Source of the DNA: Vermamoeba vermiformis
Lineage: Eukaryota; Tubulinea; Echinamoebida
Direction of reading: 5' to 3'
Length of the DNA stretch: 64,000 bases
Assembly (NCBI GenBank): GCA_045837725.1
Contig: JBEWZL010000076.1
Location: 248,001 to 312,000, forward strand
Below are positions 48,371-64,000 of the stretch, piece by piece. Positions within the stretch are counted from its first letter, which is position 1. Each line of letters starts with the position of its first letter. The notes below the pieces were generated by a model. That model saw nothing but the letters and a program-made list of their open reading frames with translations, was not told where the DNA came from and ran no database searches. Position numbers and translations under genes: made by a program.

Positions 48371-50054
48371 ATGAACTTGTCTGACGACCGAATTAACGAG
48401 CTTAAGGCTTTTATTCAGGTATGTGTCCTACTTTGGCTTCCGATGTTTGAAATATGAATTTAGACGATTAACCTTGATTCTAACCTTTCATGAATCTAGC
48501 TCGTAAAGCGCCAACCTGAGCTCCTTCACAATGAAAAGCTCGCCTTTTTCAAGGATTACTTAGTTTCCATGGGTGCTCACCTTCCTGCTGCGTGAGTTCA
48601 ATTTAGTCACCGATCTGAAAAATATTTTTAATTATATTTTTAATTCATACAGTCCTCAGCCTCAGCCGTCCACTCCATCAACTCATGGTAAGTCTATTGT
48701 TATTTTCAATATTATTATAATGCGTAAATCAAGATGACGACATGCCTGATCTCGCCGACGAGGAACCCGAGCCTGTTGTTGAAGAAGAGGAAAAAGACGA
48801 ACCAGATCCTGACTTGTGGACCCCCGATAATGGTATAATATTATTATGCTCCCAGATTTTATTTCCCGCTAATTTTCTCTTTTGCAACGAATCAGATCCT
48901 GCCGCTGAAATGGGAGATCAAAGCAAGATCGCCAGCGATGCTGACGTCGAGAAGGCCGGCGAATTGAAAGCTAAAGCTATGGAAGAACAATCAGCCGGAA
49001 ACCACACTCAGGCTATTCAATTGTTCACTGAAGCAATTAAGGCGAATCCAGGATTGGCCATGCTATATGTTTCCAGGTTAGTACCACGTTATCTATCGCT
49101 ACGAATATTGGCGAGCATCTTTTCATAAGTCCAACTTCTATTCTTGGCTTGCAAAGCACCCTATGGTTAATCTTGTCGTTTTAGAGCCGCGTGCTTCCTT
49201 CAAATGAAGAAGCCCAACGCCGCTGTTCGTGACTGCGATCAAGCCATCAAGATGAACCCCGACTCAGCTCGTGCTTACAAAGTACGTGGCAAGGCTTACA
49301 GATTCTTGGGCGAGTATGAGAAGGCTTTGAAAGACTTGAACTTGGGTCAACAACTTGACTTTGATGACGCCACTCGTGACCTCGTTAAGGTCGTGCGTCC
49401 TCGCGTCGACAGAATCGTTGAGGTACGTTGTCATGTGATCACTAAGACGCGTGTCATCGCTGACAATTTTCTGTAGCGCAGAAAGGCCAGAGAAGAACGA
49501 GAGAAGGAACGTAAGAGAAAAGAAGAAGAAGCCAGAAAAGCACGTGCTCGTGCTGAAGAGGCTGAAATGCCTGACTTCAGCGGCATGCCTGGCATGGGTG
49601 GATTCCCTGGTGGTATGCCCGGTATGGGAGGATTCCCAGGAGGTATGCCCGGCATGGGTGGCATGGGCGGCTTCCCAGGTGGTATGCCTGGTATGGGCGG
49701 CATGGGTGGATTCCCTGGAGGCATGCCTGGCATGGGTGGCATGCCTGGTATGGGAGGTATGCCTGGAGGAATGCCCGGAGGAATGCCTGGTATGCCTGGC
49801 GGAATGCCCCCTGGTGGCATGGGTACGTCACAAATATGACATGTATATGACATTAGTACTAAGCGTAAGCTGATTTAGACTTCATGAACGAAATGTTTGC
49901 TGATCCTGAGATGCAAGAGATCTTGCAAGATCCTGCTACGATGCAAAAGTTGCAATCGATTATGCAAAACCCTGCCAACATTGGCATGTATCAGAACGAT
50001 CCTAAGATCCAGAAGATTATGAACAAAATTATGGGTCAATTTGGTGGCAAATAA
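48371..50054 (+). CDS. ST13: Hsc70-interacting protein HIP (ST13)
   Basis: Eight exons: 48371-48418, 48500-48591, 48653-48687, 48734-48832, 48896-49076, 49185-49422, 49477-49822 and 49879-50054. The N-terminal dimerisation helix is MNLSDDRINELKAFIQLVKR. An acidic linker DEEPEPVVEEEEKDEPDPDL follows, then a TPR array (AGELKAKAMEEQSAGNHTQA, AAVRDCDQAIKMNPDSARAY). A charged helix (REEREKERKRKEEEARK) comes next, then about 75 residues of GGMPGM-type repeats and the STI1/DP domain (MFADPEMQEILQDPATMQK). All parts of HIP, the Hsp70 co-chaperone that stabilises the ADP state, are in order. The GGMP run is coded by imperfect tandem repeats in exon 7. Confidence 0.96.
49567..49839 (+). repeat. GGMPGM-coding minisatellite inside ST13
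   Basis: Imperfect tandem units of about 12-33 bp coding GMPGMGGFPGG and shorter variants. Synonymous changes between units show it is not freshly expanded. Such GGMP arrays are a known feature of HIP proteins. Confidence 0.85.
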
Positions 50055-50358
50055 ATCAGTGCGTACCTTGCGTGTTGCACTTGATTCTATTAGCCTGATC
50101 TCGATCTAGTACCATTCATCTTGATCTTGCAGGTGTGAACAACCAGAAATATAGTGCCTTCCCGAATACCTTAGGCGCCGCTTTTATTGCCAGCGGAGTG
50201 ATCGACGGAGGACGGAACCCAAAAAAGGAACGAATTTTCTATTTTTGGTTGGCAAGTAATAGAAGTTAGTCGAAGAGGCTCGAAAGCATAAATTCGATTT
50301 ATTTACTTCATTGTAATTCATACAAACAGATACCACTGCTCGTACTACAATTGAATCA
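50055..50358. other. Intergenic stretch between ST13 and the GST gene
   Basis: 304 bp with the GST promoter and 5' leader. CCTGATCTCGATCTAG near 50093 is a paired GATC site. No gene is supported. Confidence 0.35.
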
Positions 50359-51137
50359 ATGGAACAACAAATCCAGATCTACCATCTTACTCCTTTCTCT
50401 CGATCGTCTCGTGTCATCTGGTTGCTCGAAGAACTTGGTCCAAAAATTAAAGAAAATTTTCTTATCAAGACCTACGACATCAAGAAGCCACAAGAGTTCA
50501 GAAAGTCTGAAGAGTTTGGAAAGATCTCGCCTCTACGAAGATTTCCAACGCTCGTCGAAGGAAACTTCGTATTAACTGAAGGAATTGCTATTAATAATTA
50601 TATTCTTCGCACTAAAGCACCAGACAGTTCATTGCTGCCAAAAGATCCGAAAGATCTAGCAACGTACGAGAGCGTGAACGCGTTCCTCGTTGGCCATATC
50701 GATGATTTGGTAGCAAAAGGTCTAAGAGAGCGCTTCCTTCTTCCAAAGGACAAGAGAACTCGTAAGTAACCGAAAAGATTTGATTTGTTTCTGGGATCCG
50801 AAAATAAACCATCTTACAGCTGGTCTGTTGAACACCCTAAAAGAAGAATTCGGTCGAAACGTCGTGCCCTTCTTAGCTAAGAGATTGTCATTGACAAAGT
50901 ACATCGCTGCCGATCATTTCACCGCTGCTGACATAAACTTAGGCACGATCTTAGTACTAGCGGTAAGAAAAGCTAAATCTACAGTACAAAAGTATATTAA
51001 TAGTAACTTTAACTTCGTAGAGAGGCTTAGGATGGGTTAATGACCACAAGGAACTTGTCGAGTACTTCGATCTACTTTTGACCACACGGCCTGTCTTCGC
51101 GCAACTCGTGGCTCAGTTTATGAAAACCTCCCTCTAA
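50359..51137 (+). CDS. Glutathione S-transferase
   Basis: Three exons: 50359-50761, 50820-50962 and 51021-51137, about 220 residues. The N-terminal thioredoxin fold begins QIQIYHLTPFSRSSRVIWLL, with Ser as the likely glutathione-activating residue. RRFPTLVEGNFVLTEGIAIN is the cis-Pro and the glutathione-binding turn (LTEG in place of ESxA). The C-terminal helical domain has FLAKRLSLTKYIAADHFTAA then DINLGTIL, the N-capping box of GSTs. The sequence resembles fungal-type GSTs with PFSRSSR starts. It probably conjugates glutathione to electrophiles, as OYE enzymes also handle them, but the two are 45 kb apart. Confidence 0.88.
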
Positions 51138-51410
51138 ATACTGAAGCTTTAATCAGTTGATTTTAGCTGGTACTGCTAGCCTCAAAGTAAACTTCAAAAG
51201 AAAAGAAAATAAATAAATAGCTAGAGCCATTGCGCGTTTACCAAAAACAAATAGGTCATCCATCGCCGCATAGTGTGTACATTTGTTTATGAGATCTAAC
51301 GTTCCGCTACTTTGCCTTTTCTTTAGTGACACGTTCTGAAATTTCCAAGTGTGTTTTTTTAACTTTAACCCAAGCACAACGAATCTCGCCTATAAGCTCA
51401 GCTATTACAT

Positions 51411-54400
51411 ATGAACTTGGAATACTCGCAATTCTCTTCGCTCTTGACGATGCTTCATGGGCCACTGAAAACGTCCCCTACCATTGCTAAACAGCTACAC
51501 GTTTTTAGAAAAAAGCTAGACACATTTAAAACGCAGAACGTATGACTATAAGATTGATATTTACGTATTGCCAATTTATTCTAATTTTTTGAAGCGTAAA
51601 CAATATTTTCAGTTTCTAAACCGGCTGTTGCAACAAGATAATACCATGTTTGCTAATGGCTTTGAAGAACTCAAGCTATCAATAGAAGTATGTTAATACG
51701 TATACTGCTAAATACTTACTTGATTCTGTTTCAGATTCAAGATCCCGCCGGACTTAGTCTTTATAGCTTCCTTAAGAAAGAAGTAACGGCATAAATTACC
51801 TACGAATCGTATTATATGTCTCATAAATGTGTTTTTAGTTCCTTAAGAACGGCTTAGACGAACAGATCACGTTTGATCCTACACGTTATTATTTCCCAAA
51901 ACCAGCTCTCGATGTAAGCCTAAAACTACGATGAAACCCTGGTTTAATATTCATTATAATAGAATTTGGCTAAATGTTTGTCATATGACCTCACCAAACA
52001 AAACTACGAGACGCTGGATCAAGTCATCTCATTTTTGACGGGAAATCGCGATGTGGAGCAATACGCGGCACTTCACCTTCTTGAAAAATGCGCTAGAGTA
52101 TGTTATTTTTGCTATATAAAGCGCTAAATACCTTTTTCAGGGTTTAAATGGTCAGTTGCGGGATCAAGTTCTTCATCGAGCGTTTGTTTTGACCCACGCT
52201 GAATATCATATGATGGTCAGACTAAAGGCAATCGAATTCATATATGAACTGGCGCAACTGCCTAATGTCAGCTTTGAAAATTGTTTGACCAGCACCGAGA
52301 TCCAAGAACTTTTCCAGAATCATTTACCTCTTATGGAATCATCATTCTACGTCATTAAAAGTCTCCTACAACTCGGAAATTTATTTTACGATCACGTGCC
52401 TGGCTTTATTCGAAGATTTTTGCAGGTACGTAAATGCACTTATAGTAACATCCATTTTTTCAGCGATTACTAAATAAGGAAAATTATTGAAATAATTTTT
52501 TTCAGGCCACTACCAAACATCACGGCAAATTCAATCAGGGGTTTATGAACTTCGCTGAAGTAATCTTTCATTTAATCGATTTGGAACATAAGCAACAATC
52601 AGCCATTGAAGAGTTCGAAGAATATGATATTCCACATTGCATAAGCTATCATAATGAGTTGACTAGTAACTTTGATGTCGCAAGTGAAAATTTATCGAAA
52701 GTTTTCCAAGCTCAAAAGGTAAAAAAAAAAAAAGTACTTAGGGTTAGGGTTAGATTTTTTTTTCTTCGAAGGCTCGTTCTGATTAATACTAATTTCTCAA
52801 TAGCTGTTATCCTCTGGCAAAGGCCTCCTGAAAGCACCACACATTGACAAAATAGCAGACTTGGGCGGCTTGTTGGATCTGCCGTTGGATGTGACAACAC
52901 TGCCGCCAGAGATGCAATTGCACTTGTTTGCAGGGCTCAAACGAGACTATACCAATAACTACGAAAACATTATCAAAGCTATGGAGTATAACATGACCAG
53001 TTCTGCTTCGGACTATTGTAAGCACAATAGGTACAATATTGCTTGCTTATTAACGACTTTATTTAGTTCTTTCGAAACAACTCTTTGATCAATTCCAAGT
53101 GCCACCAACTATAATAGAGAACAATATTAAAGAAACTATTCGCTCGTCATGGCCCGAAGTCAGTCGCGTAAGTTTGGATTCAGCGCTGTTTGACACGTGT
53201 CAAAGTGTCATTTTTCGGTGTCACATCTCACCGTATATTTTTACAGGCAATTATGTTCTGTCCAACATCTGTGGTATTGAATACAAAAGTTAAAAATGAT
53301 GCCAATGACTTAATGATAAAGCGAATGCTAGAACCCTTAGCGATCGAGCAATCATACTCACTAAGGCCAGCAGTAGAATTCATTGAATTAATCAGAATTC
53401 TTGGAATTAATTCGCATGCAAATTTTGATGCCGTATTGCAACATTTCTTGCCCGTGCTTAATGTACAAACTACGGGAACAATAGTTGACACAATCTTGCA
53501 CCAACACTTGCACACGTTGCTGCTGTTATGTCACGGATCGATCTCCGATACAACTGCAAAGCAATTACTGCAAATATGCCTGGCATCTGATTTCGGCTCT
53601 AGTCCCATGTCATCCATGCTAGCTTCCGAACTGTCAATCATTGTCAATTGCAAGTATTTTAAACATCACTCATTATTCGCACATTTAAAGGCTGAAACTA
53701 ACAGAACTTTATACAACCAGCTGTTGCTAGTCTGACGCAGGAAGAAGCAAAAAAAATGCTTTCTAATATCAACACAGGACTACTCGCAAATTCTAACTGG
53801 AACGTAGGTTATTCGAATGATAATCACCTTTGCATAGACCTAATTAGCCTTATTTGGCAATATAGATTGAAGAATCGTTCGAACTCATGCGTTTGATTGG
53901 TCAGCGAAGTCAATTCACAACAACGGAATTTAAGGCGTTGTTAAACCATATCCGAAAGAAAACGGTTTACAACGTGTTCAACGTATTTTCTGGATTTGAA
54001 TCGGTTGTTGGATCACAAGACTATTTAGATATCGTCATCAGCTTCATTCAGCAGGCAAGTATCGTAAAAAAAAACACATCCGCGTTCCACATCTGACTGA
54101 ACCCTTTTTGTAGCTAATTTGCCCCAACGATGATGTGCAATTAGAGTTTATTTTGAAGGGTTTGAACAATTTATTCGATGTTCACAAGAAGAAATCATGC
54201 GTGGAGATGTTTGCAGCAAAGATGGATGTGCTGTTGAACTTGATTGACCCTGCCTTCAGTGAACCATCGCATGAGACCTTATTAGCGTTCTTATACTTTA
54301 TAAGGTACTAATATTATGACTATTACCATATCCGTATTATTGTCTAACGAGCTTTGCAGAAATATATTGCGAACGTGTCCTGACTTGGTTGTACCAGCTA

Positions 54401-54522
54401 TTCAACACCATTCAACAGTCCTACGGGTGATTGAACAAGCGCTATCGCCCAATGTAGTAAACCCTACTATGAGGGACTATGCGAATCAAATATCTTCTAT
54501 GTTAAAGTCACAAGCGAAATAA
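51411..54522 (+). CDS. Helical-repeat (HEAT/ARM-like) protein of unassigned family
   Basis: About 13 exons from the ATG at 51411 to the TAA at 54520-54522, roughly 600 residues. Almost the whole product is amphipathic helices with Leu/Ile spacing typical of an alpha-solenoid (QVISFLTGNRDVEQYAALHL, MVRLKAIEFIYELAQLPNV, AVEFIELIRILGINSHANFD, VLRVIEQALSPNVVNPTMRD). The scale and pattern recall PSMD5-type proteasome assembly factors, but I cannot confirm this. One intron near 54056 uses a GC donor (CAG/GCAAGT). One small intron near 53644-53706, with a GTCAAT donor, is needed to keep the frame and is less certain. An intron at about 52720-52802 carries a telomere-like run. Confidence 0.65.
52738..52753 (+). 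repeat. Intronic telomere-like TTAGGG run
   Basis: TTAGGGTTAGGGTTAG lies within an intron of the helical-repeat gene, between an A13 tract (52720-52733 region) and a T9 tract. Two and a half units only. Confidence 0.6.
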
Positions 54523-54539
54523 ACGGATCTGTACCAAAA

Positions 54540-54800
54540 AAATCGGTGGATGGCAGCGCCATGCGTTTATCTGGCGTGATAACCAACTACACTACCCAGC
54601 CGTAATGGCGTTCACTACTGCCTGCAAATTTGCAGGCAAATAATTACTAACCTGAGGGCTGGGCCTGGCTTCGATCCAGGGACCTCCGGTTTATGAGACC
54701 AACGATGTAACGCATCAGGCAATTGAGCATCCAACAGCCCGCGGAGCAAAATCTAGTGACGGCGCCGCCAAGAGGCGACCCTCGAAATCTCGAGTTTATC
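54540..54800 (-). mobile_element. tRNA-derived SINE-like element with two tRNA-like modules
   Basis: Between the helical-repeat gene and NVL. On the minus strand a tRNA-Met-like module (54740-54655) is followed by a 20-bp perfect palindrome, TGCCTGCAAATTTGCAGGCA (54619-54638). A second tRNA-like start (GTAGTGTAGTTGGTTATCACG, about 54597-54577) matches the 5' half of tRNA-Val but has no T-arm. A short T-run follows at 54537 and lower. GC content is well above the flanks. Box A and box B-like sequence suggest polymerase III origin. Exact ends are not certain. Confidence 0.5.
54655..54740 (-). tRNA. tRNA-Met(CAT)-like sequence, probably not a working tRNA
   Basis: Reading 54740 to 54655: acceptor GGGCTG pairs with CAGCCC. 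GATG pairs with CATC as D-stem around a 20-base loop (normal is 7-11). TTGGT/ACCGG forms an anticodon stem with loop CTCATAA (anticodon CAT). CCTGG/CCAGG forms a T-stem whose loop is ATCGAAG rather than TTCGANN. The long D-loop and altered T-loop argue for a SINE head or pseudogene. Confidence 0.45.
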
Positions 54801-54884
54801 TATATAAGGAAACTTACTCTCATGTCGGGAAAAGCACGAATGAAGAAGGAGCTTTTCTCCTTTGCACAAAAACGTTTTTGGATT

Positions 54885-58800
<3,916 letters not shown>

Positions 58801-58906
58801 ATTTGTGGTCTTTATATACAAATTGGAACTAAATCAAAATTGTTTGAGCTGAACCGAAACACTTTTTTTGCGCTTGCAGAGATCCAATTATTTTTCTTAA
58901 TTCAAC

Positions 58907-59594
58907 ATGTCAACACCAACCAATAGTACGAATAATACTAATACAGCGCAAGAAAATAATACAAGCGCTAATCCAGCCACAGAAGAAGTTCACGTTGACT
59001 TCAAGTCTCTATTGTTCAATTGGAATAAGATTCCTTGCATGAAGAAATCTTTACTTCAAGGTGTATTGGGTGGCGTAGCCTTTGGTATATTGCAGAACAT
59101 TAGAGGAAGTAAGTTGTGACAATTTCGGACAGGATCTGATTTTTCATTAACACAAAAAATACCAATAATTATTTTGCAATTAATACCTCACATTTATATT
59201 CATATTTAACCCTTGCATGCACGTAAAATGATTTTAAAATTTATCGCCGCCTTCTCGCGCGATCTCACTCATGACTCGCTAATCTATGTATTACATAGGG
59301 TCTGCTTTTAATGGATTTATATTCGGATTTGCTAGTACATCAGTGGTTTCATGGTAAGTTTTTAATGAACTCAGATATCGTCCTTTGCCCGAGCTTACAC
59401 GTCGTCGTAGGAATTACTGTCGATTCCATTGGCGACAATCTAAAGAAGCTACGAAAAATATTTTGTTGGCTCAATCACAAGGAGCAGATCCAAGGTTAAG
59501 AAAGAGCGTTCAAGACATGCAACAGAAACAACCGACAATGGCGCCTGAAGGCACTCTCAATTTAGATGAACCTCTTATGCCCAAGAAGAAATAG
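58907..59594 (+). CDS. COX20: Cytochrome c oxidase assembly factor COX20-like
   Basis: Three exons: 58907-59108, 59299-59353 and 59411-59594. After a Thr/Asn-rich N-terminus come FNWNKIPCMKKSLLQGVLGG and VAFGILQNIRGSAFNG, then FIFGFASTSVVSWNYCRFHW. This is the two-helix COX20/FAM36A core with the IPC start, the glycine-rich first helix, and the W-x-x-C-R end of the second helix. The length (146 residues) is close to the family. COX20 is an inner-membrane chaperone for newly made COX2. The third-exon acceptor, CGTCGTAG at 59410, was chosen because it gives the expected W-x-x-C-R junction; two upstream AGs give a stop or lose the motif. Confidence 0.82.
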
Positions 59595-59676
59595 ACTGTA
59601 AATTATTATATTCACCTAGATTCAACTACAATTTATTTTGTGCTAAAATCTTGTTCGGACTACATCCGTTGCGCGC

Positions 59677-62887
<3,211 letters not shown>

Positions 62888-63318
62888 TTCGCCTTGACTG
62901 ACACGAGTCGTGCTAGTGGTAGTGGTACTCGATCAGAGAAAAATAATTCAAATATGACCGACGTCGGTTTCAGCAACCTCCGTGACGTCAGATTCACCAG
63001 GGTCAATTTTCTTGACTAGTCAGCAAAATATTTATGGACCATTCAAATCTTTAGTGTAGCTTCGAACACTATGAAGAATCATCTTTAGTTTATTGACTAA
63101 ATGCAATAGGAAGCGAACGCCAAATCAACAAGCACCGCCAATTGCTTCACCGAATTTCTTTTACTTAAACTTTTGAATACAAAAACGTGCGTTATTGGTA
63201 GGAAACTCATTGTGCTGCAAAAGAATTTTGGATGTGTAGGTCAAAATTTAATTGGCTAATTATCTTTAATTGTTACTCCAGTATACTCGATTATTTTCGA
63301 TTAATACTTAATATTAAT
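62888..63318. other. Intergenic stretch upstream of SEC23
   Basis: 430 bp with the SEC23 promoter and the 3' flank of the last gene. TGACGTCA-like TGACGTCAGA occurs near 62983. No gene is visible. Confidence 0.4.
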
Positions 63319-64000
63319 TTAGAGAATGCTCAGTAAAGCCGGTGCAGTAGCCTTGGCGATATCTGCCGCAATTGGCACTGCAGTCTATTATTAAATATTA
63401 ATAATGATAATTAAGAATAGCGTTCTTAAAGCTATTTACCTTCAAGAAATCATTGAAGTTTCGAGGACGCACTTCGAGGCCTTTCTTGAGCCGGTAGAGA
63501 TGCACCTTGTAGAGGATCTCTGCGGTTGGGTGATCAGCGATCATATTAGCCACCGATCTAATACCCATTTCAAGCGTGTTTTGACGAAGGGAATCAGACT
63601 GTTGTAAGTTAATTAAATACGCTCTATAAATAGTAACCTAAACTTACATGTTTCAAAATTCCGTCAGTCACCAAGTTGGTTGCACCAATGTCAGTAACAT
63701 TGGAGAAAGTCGGAGATAAATTAGCCACGGCAAGAGCGGCCAAGCGGAACTTATCACGAAGCTGTTTGGGCGGCTCGTCTCTGGAAAAACCAGGCGGCAC
63801 TGGCGTATTGTTGAACGTATCGAGAGTCGCCTGGGCACCGAGGTTACATGCGCGGTCCGACAAATCACTGATAGCCTTGTCAGTCACGACTGTGGCCTCG
63901 GGATTGGGCGTCCCGTTCACAATGCGTGAGGCTAAAACGATCTTAGTCGGAATATCGAGCTCATGGAAGCCCTTGCAAGAAAGGACGACTTCGCTAGGCA
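63319..64000 (-). CDS. Unidentified protein, C-terminal part
   Basis: The gene enters from beyond the right edge on the minus strand. Three exons are visible: from 64000 to about 63650 (PSEVVLSCKGFHELDIPTKI, RIVNGTPNPEATVVTDKAIS, KFRLAALAVANLSPTFSNVT), one from about 63603 to 63433 (SDSLRQNTLEMGIRSVANMI, YKVHLYRLKKGLEVRPRNFN), and a last short one ending TAPALLSIL with TAA at 63319-63321. It is helical and has no recognised domain in the visible part. The last exon also reads as a hydrophobic frame on the opposite strand, which I regard as a shadow. Confidence 0.6.

Noticed and set aside
49431-49873. Long Pro/Gly-rich minus-strand frames over the ST13 repeat
   Set aside because: Shadows of the GGMP-coding repeat on the plus strand; no splice sites or start context of their own.
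54575-54600. A second tRNA (tRNA-Val-like GTAGTGTAGTTGGTTATCACG)
   Set aside because: The anticodon and T-arm are absent; only the 5' half is recognisable, so it is treated as part of the SINE-like element.
63326-63394. A 22-codon plus-strand frame (MLSKAGAVALAISAAIGTAVYY) resembling a membrane micropeptide
   Set aside because: The same bases form the last exon (ending TAPALLSIL) of the minus-strand gene at 63319-64000, with matching splice acceptor and stop.

Overview
This is eukaryotic DNA. Nearly every gene is split by short (about 45-250 bp) GT-AG introns. Genes lie head to head or tail to tail with 100-400 bp between them. The proteins include SEC23, NVL, a PP2A B56 subunit, the Hsp70 co-chaperone HIP/ST13, SIRT2, COX20, YME2 and an inositol polyphosphate kinase. 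Two genes point to an amoebozoan: a histidine-rich beta-trefoil protein resembling hisactophilin (an actin-binding protein known from Dictyostelium), and a sirtuin carrying a UBP-type zinc finger. There are many more introns than in dictyostelids, so a non-dictyostelid amoeba is the best guess. That placement is inference.

Layout, 0-6.2 kb: the 3' end of a UBR-type zinc-finger gene, then two tandem copies of an Old Yellow Enzyme (YqjM-type) gene duplicated with their promoters. A degraded Ty3/gypsy pol fragment sits exactly between the copies. 6.3-20.8 kb: four F-box genes, all on the minus strand. Three are tandem paralogues (F-box, Cys/His module, propeller-like region). The fourth fuses an F-box to an eEF1A-like GTPase. 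A Ginger/TDD-like element with terminal inverted repeats lies between paralogues A and B, and a secreted GPI-anchored GH110-like beta-helix protein lies between B and C.

20.9-36 kb: a nucleolar two-RRM protein, a C2H2 zinc-finger protein, a PA-domain seven-helix membrane protein, the hisactophilin-like gene, two small orphan genes, the mitochondrial inner-membrane protein YME2 and an IPMK/IP6K-like kinase. 36.1-39.1 kb: a SAM-domain plus P-loop NTPase gene resembling the Crinkler/CR effector class. All but its first two exons is strikingly poor in CpG, unlike anything around it.

39.3-64 kb: housekeeping genes. In order: an R3H/SPAG7-like protein, a GNAT acetyltransferase, ZnF-UBP sirtuin, PP2A B56, HIP/ST13, a GST, a helical-repeat protein, a tRNA-derived SINE-like element, NVL, COX20, SEC23 (with a tRNA-Pro gene inside one intron) and the 3' part of an unidentified gene.

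Most genes carry, in at least one intron or flank, a closely spaced pair of GATC tetramers or a GGATCY-type site. This recurring signal is not explained by the coding content.
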